NCBI GenBank assembly: GCA_014529385.2 | Contig: CM043964.1 | Coordinates: forward strand, 131,541,420 to 131,605,419 | Source of the DNA: Adiantum capillus-veneris | Lineage: Eukaryota; Streptophyta; Polypodiopsida; Polypodiales; Pteridaceae | Direction of reading: 5' to 3' | Length of the DNA stretch: 64,000 bases | In this document: piece after piece, positions 43,601 to 55,620 of the stretch | Layout of the letters: every line of letters starts with the position of its first letter | How positions within the stretch are numbered: the stretch's first letter is position 1 | Position numbers and translations under genes: made by a program | Notes under the pieces: generated by a model | What the model saw: only the letters and a program-made list of their open reading frames with translations | Databases searched by the model: none | Told to the model about the DNA's origin: nothing

Positions 43601-45632
43601 GCAGAGTTGTAGTGGCCAACCAGGTGTTGTTGGCTACTATGTGGTACATAATTTCTTGTTGGATATTTTTGAGTTCCTGTATCAGCCAGGTAGAAGGGCT
43701 GATCATAAATTTCCTTTCATCAGAGCGTGACACTCAGATGGTCCGGGAAAAAGTGGCATGGCAAGTCATCATTCTTCCTTGTTCTCAGGGAGGGTTGGGC
43801 ATCATAGACCCAACACAACAAGCAGAGCCCTTCTTGGGAAGTTTTTTGTCAAAGGATTACTTCCAGGAGAGGATCCCTGGAAGGAGTTTTTGCTTCAGCG
43901 GATTAGTGCTAGAGTACCTCAGGCTAGAGGCCCCTAACGACCTTCGACCAAATGGATTTTCACAGAGATGTGCAAAGTTGGCTTGAGTAGGAGACTAGAG
44001 GAATGTTTCCCTATGAGTCTGCTCCATTCCTGGGAGTGGCTGCAGAGAGGTCTGGAGCAGCATCAACCTACTTGCACGGAGGAGCACCTGAGACAACCCC
44101 TAGTTTGGAACCCCATGGTTAGCACTCAAAGAGGCCACTTGGTTGGTACTAGGCCTCATGTTTCTTGGGGTCCCATGGCAGAGGGTCCAGCACATACTTT
44201 AGGTGATTGGCTACAGTTTTCAGGCTTATCAAAAGACGGCTTCAGAGCATTCAGCTATTAGGGCATGAGAGGGGTGCAAAGCATGTGTCAGGACATCACA
44301 GAGGTAGTACTAGCTGAGTGGTTCACACCTCTTGATCAGCACCACCCAGATGGATGGGGGCCTGCACACGACTGGAGGTTCTCATTGCAGTTTGGGCTTG
44401 TTTAGAGACTGTATCCTCCCTGTTTTTTGAGCTACAGGGTGAGAGTCGCTTATACAAAGTTGCAGTATCGGCCCCATAGGTGGAAAAGTGCTGTTTTTAG
44501 AGGATCCAAGTTGTGGGCATCTCTGGGAGGACTTGTGTCATAGATCTTGACCCTGCAGCTCTTGAGATTGGCCATTAGAGGCTGTGGGCTTGGGAGAGCT
44601 ATCCATTGGCAGGAGTGCAGTGGGATCCTGGAGAGTGGTTTTTGAGGGACCCTTTCTCCTCACTTGATCATCCAGGTGTCCCTTTCTTTCAGTACATTGT
44701 TCGATTGGGACGACACATACTAGTAGCACTAAGAGAGGCTTGTCCTGCTGCATCACCTCATTGGCAAGGCCAGAGTCTCACAATTGAGTTCTTCTCATCT
44801 TTTTGGGAGAGGTCGTGGGACTCCAAACAACTCTGGTGAGTCACTTTGTTCCAATGGCTGGTTGCACATCGAGCTACAGCATTTGGGAGTTGGCTAGTAC
44901 ATAGTGGCCTCTCGATAGCATGAGCAGCTTGTAACCATCCTATGGAGAGTCAGCACCATTGTCTTTGGGATTTTCCTTTGGCACAGTAGGTTTGGTTTCG
45001 TGTCCTTTGGTTGATACCATCTTTTTCCATGGCACAACAGTACACTTGGTGGGCACCTGCTTGGTCCACTCTCACGGGGGCCTAACACTTGAGTTTGAGC
45101 CATCCTCCACCGGCAGGATGATAGTGATGCAGGGGGGTCGACTTATACTCCATCTTGCTACAGAGCTTACTCCACAGGAGTGGTGCAGTGAGAGAGAGAG
45201 AGAGAGGAGTGTTGGGAGCTCATCTACGGCCTGACACTCTGGTTCATCTGGAGGGCCCGCTGCTTCCGCATAATTAAGGCTTGCCCTATACCACCACCAG
45301 AGACTGTTTGAGATCTTTGAATAGAGCTGATCCATACTCTCAGAGGACAATTCAAGAGACTCGAGGGCATCTTCGACCGCATGTGGGAGCGGAGAGAGGC
45401 TTGCCTTCAAGTCTAGCACCCTGAGCCTTTCTTCACCATGGCCCAGGGTGTGCTAAGATGGCAATACCGCCCACCTATGTCGCTTTTTCCTCCTCCCATC
45501 TCTTGATTTAGCCTCATTGTACATATGTTGTTTTTTATTGGGAGAGTCTCTCCTCTCAAGCAGAGGTGGTTGTAGCCCCATGGGCAGTTTCAGTAACTAA
45601 TAGAAGGATGTTTTTCTCAAAAAACAAAAGAT
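40615..45632 (+). mobile_element. LINE copy 2, 5'-truncated
   Basis: A plus-strand relative of the 12362-24910 LINE. It holds the ORF1 C-terminal domain (SFDIRRRWDFFDYSF, CYVFVHEDSWTED) and ORF2 from ATG 41187 (MRIISWNVHKLGRPEF). EN blocks (41300-41930), RT (42540-43530) and the zf-RVT region (44260-45010) follow. It ends near an A-rich TCTCAAAAAACAAAAG at 45614-45632. Many stops and frameshifts occur. Confidence 0.82.
41187..45300 (+). pseudogene. LINE copy 2 ORF2 (endonuclease-RT)
   Basis: RT motif A is LLLNFEKAYDRVDW (43005-43050), with Asn where the catalytic Asp is expected, exactly as in copy 1. Motif C is degenerate (IDFTHDSALYL where FADDSALY is usual). RSFRQGCPLAPFLF and the RVVVANQVLLATMW thumb block are present. 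Stops at 42834 and 43340 break the frame. The C-terminal WAWESYP-like and VQWDPGEWFLRDPFS blocks match copy 1. Confidence 0.75.
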
Positions 45633-45639
45633 TATAAGT

Positions 45640-45912
45640 GCCTAGAGGACCACTCTTTAGAGAGCATCTAGACGTAGAGTCTCAGAGAGAGTTGGACCCT
45701 CTGGGAGCTGTACCTTTGCAAAGCAATAATGAATAAACACCAAAAGGGGTCCTAGTCTTTGGGGCCAGTGCATTTGGGGACAGAACTTTGCCATTCTCTG
45801 TGTTGACTCTCCTCTTCTCCCTTCATCTCTATTGAAGTTCCGTTCAGTTATTTGCAGTTTCTACTCGTGTGTTGTGATTAGTTTCATTCTTGGAGTATCC
45901 AAGCCTATAACA
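45640..45912 (+). repeat. LTR fragment of gypsy family C
   Basis: The GGGAGCTGTACxTTGC, CAAAAGGGGTCCTAGTCTTTGGGGCC and GGAGTATCCAAGCC blocks match the right half of the LTR at 57327-57822. This copy has only a short pyrimidine tract where the others have a long CT run. It is probably a truncated or solo LTR. Confidence 0.65.
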
Positions 45913-46079
45913 ATGTAAGCCTAATCAACATCCTCATCATCATCAACATCCTCATCACGTAATACATCATCTCAAAACATATGGGGAGGGGTACAATCAC
46001 ATGAGGGCTAATGAGGTGCAAAGTGGGGATAGTAGACAATGGTGACATTCCGTGAACTCTCTCATGAGTCTCTGTAGTA

Positions 46080-46320
46080 TGGCCTCAATTGTTACGGGGA
46101 CAGGCACCACGGGCCCACGGAAAAGAACATACTTGGCACCCCTTTGTGTTTTTCTTTATATTGCTTGAACTCAGTACAACACTGGTACTCCATCCTTTGC
46201 ACCTTCACGTGGAAGCATGCCAGAGAATGAGCCCTTGGCCTACGAGAAATAGTTACATAAAAAGCTTCAAACTCAAAATCCCATTAGGAGAAACTTGGAC
46301 TCAATTTTGGGCCCTGTAAG
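46080..46320 (-). repeat. LTR fragment, inverted partner of 48770-48985
   Basis: Read on the minus strand it matches the end of the LTR at 48770-48985: ATTCxxTGGCATGxTTCCA, ACTGAGTTCAAGCAATATAAAGAAA and the GGACA/GTGGTGC end. Confidence 0.6.
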
Positions 46321-46546
46321 AAACGCCAACTCAACATAGAGAGAGGTAATTATGAAAAATGCAAAAGTGTTTTTTTGGAATTCTATTTCGCATAGTACAT
46401 ATGTAAAAGTTTGCTCAATCACTTAAATGCATGCTCGTACAAAATGCTTTTCGAGAGCCCAACTTAAGTGTACACAAAAATCCATGTCTGTGAATCTTAA
46501 TGAGTGATGTCATGTGCGATGAGAGAAAACACATAAGAGTTGTTTT

Positions 46547-47315
46547 CAAAATACAAAAATAATGCCACGGATGTATCCGGAATGTCCAAAAACCTTAACA
46601 CTAGTCCTATAAAAAATCAGCCACTTTTGTAAAAAATTCTCAACACTATGTTAGTTATGTAAATAGAAAATGGTTTCAAGGAATTATGACAAACGCTCAA
46701 TATGAATTGATAAAAAATAGTACAAAGCTAAATGAAGGTCTAAAGGTGTCTTTCCATTGCCATCTTCTATAATTAATTTGTGCGGATGGACAAAAATTTT
46801 CTACTTTCTTTTGAAAGTAAATCAAATCATTGCTAAGCAGGCCCAAACTTCTTTGAAAAATCCCTCAATAGGTATGTGATAGATGTACGAAGCTTTTTTA
46901 ACTCATATACAAAGACTGCTAATATTTTTACTTCTCCAAGTTAAGTGTTGAAGTGTAGTTTTATGTAAAATTTACTAATTTTAGAAAAGTATTTTTTTTT
47001 ATTTTTGAGATTTTCATGTAAATTGTGTATTTAGAAACCTTTTTCATATCTTGAACCCATATTTAATAATTTTCATGAAATTTTGATGTCATATACAAAA
47101 GTTATGTTTCATTTACTAGAATCCTGATGTGAGCCATTTTTGTGGCTTCAGCCACTTTTGTGGCTCATTACAAGTCTAGTGTTAAAATAGCTCTTTAAAA
47201 CGTTGAAATCTGACATCTCGCTAGAGACGTCAGATTTCAGCATTGTAAAGAGCTATTCCATGGTTTTTGGACGTTCCAGATGCATCCGTGGGCTTTAAAA
47301 ATTCTATATTTTAAT
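46547..47315. mobile_element. Non-autonomous TIR element (~0.77 kb)
   Basis: The left end CCACGGATGTATCCGGAATG...CCAAAAACC is mirrored by GGTTTTTGGACGTTCCAGATGCATCCGTGG at the right. The imperfect TIR extends outward through AAAATA-rich sequence. An inner hairpin (AAATCTGAC...GTCAGATTT) lies at 47205-47240. The interior is AT-rich without a transposase, so it is MITE-like. Superfamily unknown. Confidence 0.65.
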
Positions 47316-47764
47316 CCTAGGGCCTCATGAGGTCAAAACCAAGCGAATGGAGGTCCCAGAGACCCCTCAAGGGCCTTTATTCGCTTGGTTCTGACTCCTT
47401 CATAGTCTTAAATAGTACCTATCAATCACTATCAAGTACAATCTGTTTGAATTTAAACTGCGAGTACTTCATAAAAAGGTGATTGATACTTGTGCGAGAT
47501 GCACAAGTACAAGTACTTCACTTTATAGGATAGCAACATCGGGTCATAAAAAGGCGTTTGCGCTTGTGCCAGATGTCATTATCAAGCACCTTAATTTTTT
47601 GATGATAGTGACAATTTCACCAAAATGGTTCTCATGGACATTTTCAAAATGGGAAAAAGGTTTTTTCAACGTAACGTTAGCCTTCTTCCTATTGGCTAAG
47701 GAGCATTCTCTCACTAGAGCTAAAAGGCTTGAAAACGAGTCCATTTCTTTCCTAATGATCTGGT

Positions 47765-48765
<1,001 letters not shown>

Positions 48766-49394
48766 TGAGATTGAAGCTTTTCATGTAATCGCTTTTCATA
48801 GGCCAAGGGTCTTTAAATATAAACCAAGGGCTCATTCCTTGGCATGTTTCCATGTGAAGGTGTAATGGATGGAGTATTGGTGCTGCACTGAGTTCAAGCA
48901 ATATAAAGAAATACCGAAATGGACACCAAGTCTGTTCTTTTTCTTTGGCATGTGGTGCATGTCCCCGTGACAGTGGTATCATAACTTAAGGCGTGTGCCT
49001 TTCAGAAATCATACTGATCCTACCAAAGAGAAGACAAAGAAAGGTAGCGTCTTCAAAGTTTACTAAAATTTTTATTGAAGAATCTTCGTGTCCCGACCGT
49101 GGAGTTATTAGTCACTCCCACCCTTACTCCATCGCTCATCGGATGTGCTCCCCTTTTTATTGCTTTATCTTACAGGAAATAATCCATAAAGATCAGTTGC
49201 AAGAGAAGGATCAAAATTTCGAGCCGTTGTTTTTCTCAAAGATAGTGTCGTGAAGTGGTGGATGTCTATAGCTACCAAGCTGCACACTCCAAGGACTTGG
49301 CAAGCATTCAAGAAATTTTTTTGCCCAAAGTGAGACCTTTATGTACATTAAGCATAGAAGGGGAGTCACAATAGAAAACACGTCTACTTGAAAT

Positions 49395-49395
<1 letters not shown>

Positions 49396-49472
<77 letters not shown>

Positions 49473-49844
49473 AAACATGAGACACAGGAAGGCGGAATTC
49501 CTTCCCTAGAAGGGTTGGACCTCAAGATGAGCACCCCTGAAGGGTATTTGTTTTATATTGCAAAAGATGGCCAAGACAAGGAGGTGTCTGCTCAAGGCCT
49601 TCTTGATCTTCACAAGACTCAAGCCTTTGTCGTCTTCAAGAATTATCCCCACAAATTCCCACAAGAGTTCTTTATATAGGTAAAAGCCTAGCTTTTTGGG
49701 TGCCCTTGACACTTGGCTCTTCAATTGTCCAACAATTGGCTTTTCATTTGTCCAATCCCTTGTCTTATAAAAAGAAGGGCACCCCACTCTCTAGGGTTGA
49801 TTTGTGTGATGTGCCTCACTTTTAGGGCTGATTTGTGACATACC
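49396..49844 (-). repeat. LTR in minus orientation with internal (GA)n
   Basis: On the minus strand a purine tract (CAACAGGGGGGTA) near 49845-49857 precedes TGTCACAAATCAGCC, an LTR start like that at 62829. A TATA-like TTATAAGACAAG follows. The GA run at 49396-49470 occupies the place of the CT run in the other family C LTRs. The left end is unclear. Confidence 0.6.
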
Positions 49845-49859
49845 CCCCTGTTGAAAAAA

Positions 49860-50445
49860 TAGTAATCGTCCTCAATTACATCTGCAAAATAGAACAAGGG
49901 TAACACAATAATATTTATCAATTTTTCAATCAATCATGTACATGCATGAATGGTACAAACCACATGGCATGCATCACATGTATCTAGGCATAACTATCTA
50001 GCTCAATCTTGAACTCTCAGATACTCTATATGCACTAGAATCAATCAGGCTAGTCATCACATCCAGTTCTTATCTTGAACTCCACATACGTCTCTATTGC
50101 ACTAGAATCAATCATATTTCTATCGATCCATCTCATTCTCATTAGCACTTTTGCTATCTTGGAGAAGCAAGATTAGCCATCACATCCAAATCTCACAAAT
50201 CTTTGACGGATGTCTTGATGCACTTAAACCACATACCCAGTTTATCTCATCCAAATTGGAACTTTTGATGCACTAGATTTATCCATACTAATCATCACAT
50301 ATAGTTCTAACTCAAAATTTATGGATGTCTCTGATGAATTAGTACATCATCAAGATAAAATGCTACGGTCATTCCATCCAATCATACTCAATCAAATGAG
50401 AGATTAAATCATTCTTATTGCAACTTGCTTAACATACATAAAGGT
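49860..50445. other. Gene-free stretch
   Basis: Sequence rich in CATCACATCCA and CACTAGAATCAATCA repeats of low order. No gene seen. It ends before a PBS-like TGGTATCAGAGCCT. Confidence 0.5.
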
Positions 50446-50451
50446 TTCTGT

Positions 50452-51040
50452 GGTATCAGAGCCTAGATTGTTCTTCTACAAACAATCCGATCCTTCCTAA
50501 AGTAACAGAGCACGATAGTTTCAAAGTCTACCTCTCACAAAAGTGAAGAGGAGAACAACAATAAATAAGTAGAGCTTGGGAACGACATTCAAGAGAAGGA
50601 TATTGTAGAGGATGTTTTCTCTAAGGTGGATGATGAAGAAGTAGCTAAAACCATGCAACTCATGCAACAATTCCTTGTTGCTACTAAGGATCCAAGGATT
50701 TCAAAGTTCATTCCAGCAAAGGATCTTGATATGACTGTAAAGCAATGGAAGGCAAACAATCAACAACTTTTGGCAAAGGTGACTCAAGGAAGATTAGCTG
50801 CAGTAGAATGTCAAAGACAGAAGGCCCGACTCAAGATGGGGTCAAACAGATTTATAAGAAGAAACTTCTTGCAATAATGCATGCATTATCTACTTAGAAA
50901 CATTACGTTCTTGAAGTTGATTTCACAGTTCATACTGATCATCAAAATTTGAGATACTTCTTGTCACAATTGAAGCTGTCAGACAAACAAATGAGATGGG
51001 CAATTTTTTTGTCGCTCTTTCATGTTCAAATTGTTTATGT
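50452..51040 (+). pseudogene. Gypsy remnant: primer site, gag piece and RNase H piece
   Basis: An initiator-Met primer site TGGTATCAGAGCC (50452) is followed by a short frame (50626-50877) with TKDPRISKFIPAKD, comparable to the RDPRLAKHLK block at 58210. At 50848-51040 the frame becomes gypsy RNase H: KKLLAIMHAL, VLEVDFTVHTDHQNLRYFLS and DKQMRWAIFLSLFHVQIVYV. The pol part between them is deleted. Copia sequence begins within a few bases afterwards. Confidence 0.65.
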
Positions 51041-51049
51041 GGAAAAAAG

Positions 51050-51345
51050 AAGATGCATTGCCATTATTGTAAAGCTAATGATTACTTGATCAAGCAGTGT
51101 CCTAAGTTGAAGGCCAAAGAAGCAAAGAAGAAAGAGGGTGGTTCCAATGCAAATGTTGGTTTCACTACAAATACAACTATTATTGAGTCTTGTGTGAAAG
51201 GAGATTGTGACGTTGATATTGATGCATAATGGTCTTTTAGTACAGACTGTACCTATAATCCTGCTAGCCATGATGCATGCATGTCAGTTGCTGTAGATTC
51301 ACATGTGTGGTATTTGAGACTGGTGCTACAAAGCACATTACCTCA
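51050..51345 (+). pseudogene. Copia zinc knuckle and protease
   Basis: The knuckle CHYCKANDYLIKQCP lacks the His of CX2CX4HX4C (Tyr instead). The protease region reads FETGATKHITSRCDLF, where the family has D-S/T-G-A, so the catalytic Asp is Glu. Stops lie between the two. Confidence 0.65.
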
Positions 51346-51442
51346 CGTTGTGATTTGTTCACCTCTCTTGAGTGTCCCTCATGGGAATTCAGTTACTTGT
51401 GCCAACATTGCCTCTTATCCGATTTAGAGAGTTGGAAAGATT

Positions 51443-52723
51443 GTGCTTACTGCTGCAAATGGCAATTCTTTCACACTTATTGATGCACTTTATATACCTG
51501 GTATCAAGAAGAATATTTTGTCTGTATCTGCCCTTGCTAGACTTGGACTTGGACTTGTAGTCAAATTTGTAGATGACAGATGTACAATGCATGATCTCAG
51601 TTTTGGTGATGAAATTGTTGCATCTGGCATTTTATGTCGTGGGCTGTATAAGCTCACTTTGTATGACAAGTGTGGGCAGAATTTTTCAAATGCAGTTGTG
51701 GATTCTAAGGCTATTTCAGATGCAAAACTTTGGCACTCACGTTTTGAACATCTAAATTTTGTTAGTTTGCTGCATTTGTAGAAATCTGATATGGTTGCTT
51801 CTTTTTTGCCTCTTGAAGCACCCATCAAACATGTTTGTAAAGATTGTATTTTGGGTAAGATGCAGCGATCTAAATTTCCAAAGGATGGTTCAGTTAGGGC
51901 CACATGCAGATTTCAGCTTGTGCATATTGATATTTGTGGGTCCATGCAAACTCCATCCTTGGGCAATTACCTTTACTTCATGACTTTTATTAGTGAATAC
52001 TCCAGGCATGCATGGGTGTATCCGCTTAAGGCAAAGTACGAAGTATTTATGTGCTTCAAAATTTTTTTGGCTATGGATGAAAATGTCTCAAAATATACTA
52101 TGGTCACCCTCCGTTCCAATCGAGGGGGGGAGTATATGTCTCATGAATTTAATGCATTTCTGGCTAGTCGTGGGATAAAACACCAATGTATAGTGCCTTA
52201 TACACCTCAGCAAAATGGTGTTGCTCAGAGAAAAAACAGGCTACTTACAAAAATGGCACAATGTATGGTCAAAAGTCAAGCTTTGCCACATTTGTTTTGG
52301 CTTGAGGCCATCATGTGTGTCACTTTTGTACTTAATAGGTGTCCTATGAAAGCTTTGCAGTCTATTACTCCTTATGAAGCAATGCATGATAGAAAGCTTT
52401 CTATTGAGCACATGCATGTTTTTGGTTGTTTGGCATATGCTTTGGTGCCACAAACACAACACCACAGAAAATTGGATGATAAGGCTATCAAATGTATTTT
52501 TGTTGGTTATAGTGCTAAAAGCAAAGGTTACAAGTTGTATCATCCACAAACAAAGCGTATTCTGGTTTCACGGGATGTTGTGTTTGTGGAAGGTTTTGTT
52601 CACCCCTTGCTGTCATGTACTAGAGACAATAAAGTAAACTCAAAGAACATATATCACACTTTGTTGCCTCTTTTCAATGGTGAAAGTTTGATTGTAAATT
52701 CCAACAATGAGTCAAATGTATAG
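51443..52723 (+). pseudogene. Copia pre-integrase and integrase
   Basis: GAG-pre-integrase (LWHSRFEHLNFVSL, CKDCILGKMQRSKFP) leads to the integrase core (HIDICGSMQTPSLGNYLYFM). The DDE residues are altered: the second reads SNRGGEY where DxGGEY is usual, and the last reads NGVAQRKNR where NGVAERKNR is usual. FGCLAYALVP and KCIFVGYSAKSKGYKLY follow. A TAG at 51780 separates the pre-integrase frame from the integrase frame. Confidence 0.85.
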
Positions 52724-53284
52724 CCTATGGGGATTTCTAAAAATGTTACAATCATCCTCTTATTGATGCATATGTACATGATGTACTTGATGAGGAAAGG
52801 GCTAAAAATGAGCAGGCTAGAGGTATGCCAAAATGGCTGATGCATACATTGTGTGACAGTAAATTGGATGCACCTTTGTTTAGTTGCACTCGTTCAAGCT
52901 CTTACCATCCATCTTATGCATCACATTGTTATGCTTTGGCTATGTCTAGCTTAACCTTGTCAAAGGACATTCAAGTGCTCAGGGGTAAGACCCCACTACA
53001 CAAAACATCAAGTATGAGTGCCATCCCAAGTTGTGAACAAGATGAATTAAAAATTGTAATTGGATCCTCAGATGAAGAGGAAAATACATACTAGATCACA
53101 CTTTCAAGGGCGATCCTATGAAGTCTTGAAGAGAGAGCATGAATAAGAATGGAAGCCCGTGTATCCCCCAACAAAAATGATGTTTGCCAAAAGAGGATGG
53201 GGAGAACAAATTACATAAAGCACCCTGTAAAATAGCATACAGTCAGTTCTAGCTAGCATATGGTAGGTGTTGATTAGCATACTA

Positions 53285-53547
53285 TAAGTGCTAGCTAGCA
53301 TATTCTAAGTTTTAAGTCCCCTTTGTACTCAAGGTGCTAGTTAGCATACTATAAGTGCATTTTAGCATACTGTAAGTGCTAGCTATCATATTCTAATTTT
53401 AAGTCCCCTTTGTACTCAAGGTGCTAGTTAGCATACTATAAGTGCATCTTAGCATACTGTAAGTGCTAGCTATCATATTCTAATTTTAAGTCCCCTTTGT
53501 ACTCAAGGTGATAGTTAGCATAATGTGAGTGCATCTTAGCATACTGT
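53285..53547 (+). repeat. ~98-bp tandem repeats inside copia
   Basis: About three copies of a unit containing TTAAGTCCCCTTTGTACTCA, GTGCTAGTTAGCATACTATAA, GTGCATxTTAGCATACTGTAA and GCTATCATATTCTAA. They lie between integrase and RT, where they expand the linker and carry stops. Confidence 0.85.
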
Positions 53548-53554
53548 AATTGTT

Positions 53555-54367
53555 GAGAAACCTCTATCTTTTGATGAAGCACAGAATTCAAAAAATAAGA
53601 TGACTGCCATGCAATCAGAATATGATGCACTTATAGAAAATGACACATGGAATTTATGTGATTTTCCTCCTGGCAAAAAGGCCATTTGTGTGAAGTGGGT
53701 TTACTAGTTGAAACGCAAGCTGGATGGTGAGATTGATCGCTATAAGGCTCGACTTGTTGCAAAGGGTTACGCATAGCAAAAAGGTATAGATTTTAAAGAG
53801 ACTTTTGCTCCCACTTGTCATATGACTATTATGTGTTTTCTATGTGCATTGGAAACTTGTTTTGGTTGGGATGCACATCAATCAGACATTGTTATTAATT
53901 TCTTGAATGGTGACATATTTGAGGAAGTTTATGTAACGCAGCCTCGCGGTTTTTTCAAGAAAGGACAAGAGGATAAGGTGTGCAAATGTAACAAAGCTTT
54001 GTATGAGTTGAAGCAATCTCCTCGTGCTTGGTATGAGAAGAATGACACTCATTTGGTCAAACGAGGCTTTTGTAAGAGTCCAACAGAAAGCACGTTGTAT
54101 GTAAAGCATGAGGGTGATGTACTTCTCATTGTGCTTTTTTATGTAGATGATTTTCTAGTCAATGGACCAAATGAGAGACATATTGCTAAATTTAAGGCTG
54201 ATTTGAATGATACTTTCAAGATGAAATATTTGGGGTTGCTCCATCATTACTTGGGTATACAGCTTAATCAGTGTGATGGTGGTATTGCCTTGTGTCAAAA
54301 AAGTTACATAGAGACATTGCTATGTAAGTTGGACTTGAGGATTGCAAACCTATTGTCATTCCCATGA
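53555..54367 (+). pseudogene. Copia reverse transcriptase
   Basis: MQSEYDALIENDTWNL and AICVKWVY precede stops at 53706-53708 and 53774-53776. Then DAHQSDIVINFLNGDIFEEV, VCKCNKALYELKQSPRAWY and the catalytic LFYVDDFLV (intact YVDD) are in one open frame (53822-54367). It ends at a frameshift after DLRIANLLSFP. Confidence 0.85.
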
Positions 54368-55095
54368 AAACAAGTTTGAAATTGAGTCTTCATGATGCTG
54401 GTGATCCTATAAATGTTACTCTTTACCAAATTGTTGTTGTATGCCTCATTTATGTATGGAACATGAGGCCACATATTCAGTTTTCAGTCTCACAAGTCAT
54501 CAAATTTATAAATAGCCCAGGGTCTAAGCATTGGTAGGCTGTCAAGAGGGATTTTTGCTACCTGAGTGACACTTTACATCTTTGCTTGTTTTATCCAAAG
54601 GGGGGGTCATTTTTGCCAGATTTACATGCCTTTTTGGACTCGGAGTGGGTTGGTTGTTTTGAAACACGAGTGTCCACAAGTGGTTTTTGTTTCATGCTTG
54701 GCAGTTCATGCTTATCATGGTTGAGCAAGAAGCAACCTACTGTGGGTACATCCAGTTGTGAGACTGAGTACAGGGCAGTCCTCATAGCTATGGTTGAGTG
54801 TGTATGGCTTAGATACCTTATGGATGATTTGGGTGTTGGACAAGACACTGCCAACACTATCTACATTGGCAGTCAGAGCACATTGACAGTTGCGAGGAAC
54901 CCACTTTTTCATGCTCGCACAAAGCACATTGAGGTGCATTACCACTATGTCAGGGAGAGGCTCTCAACAGCAGAGATCAGCTTGGCTTATATGCCAACAC
55001 AGGACAACCTTGCAAATCTTTTTACAAAGGCATTGTCTCGTAAGAAGTTCAAAGCTTTTCACAAAGCTTTGGGCTTACACCCCTTTATGGACTGA
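54368..55095 (+). pseudogene. Copia RT end and RNase H
   Basis: RNase H blocks SWLSKKQPTVGTSSCETEYRA, VWLRYLMDDLG, HARTKHIEVHYHYVRE and DNLANLFTKALSRKKF are in family order. The third acidic site reads IGSQSTLTVA where DNQSAL is usual. The frame stops at 55095. Confidence 0.85.
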
Positions 55096-55099
55096 TCAT

Positions 55100-55620
55100 G
55101 TCCTCAGGGCATGGCACTTCCCTTTACTCTATGTGCCAGCTAACATTCACCGCATCTCTCCAGTTGGGATTTGTTACCATATACATGTGGTAGTGATGTG
55201 TGTGAACACAGTTAGGACTGTCGGGCATTTTTTCCCTCTTTAGGAGGTTTTCCCCCCGTGCATTGTATATACACTCATCATTCTAGGGCTATCCATCTTT
55301 CCATTGCACACTAAGTAATACACTCTCTATTGTGTGCCTTGAGCTTCCTTCTTCTTCTCCAAGCTGTGCGTGTTTTCCTGCAATCCTAATTCCAGCAAGT
55401 TGTGGCTCAATAGTATTCGATAAATATCTCTCTCGAGTTGAGCTAAGAAAGCTCTCTTATTTCGCTTTATAAGTTGTTGTATAAGTCCTAGGAAGTGTAT
55501 ATGTGACTGGCCATGTGTGATCTCTCCCAAATCCATATCTCTTTGTAGTTGGGCTCTCGATTTGAGGGAGCGTGTTTTGCATCATCGATAGAGGTCCTAA
55601 TATCCATGCCTTCACTGCTC
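55100..55620. other. Gene-free stretch after copia
   Basis: Possibly the copia 3' untranslated region and LTR remnant (a TATA-like TGTATATACACTC at 55265), but no matching partner upstream of copia was found. Confidence 0.4.

Larger units (their letters stand above)
51045..55098 (+). mobile_element. Copia retrotransposon remnant (gag-pol)
   Basis: Domain order zinc knuckle, protease, integrase, RT, RNase H is that of Ty1/copia. No LTRs could be identified at either side. Many stops and altered catalytic residues make it inactive. Confidence 0.85.
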
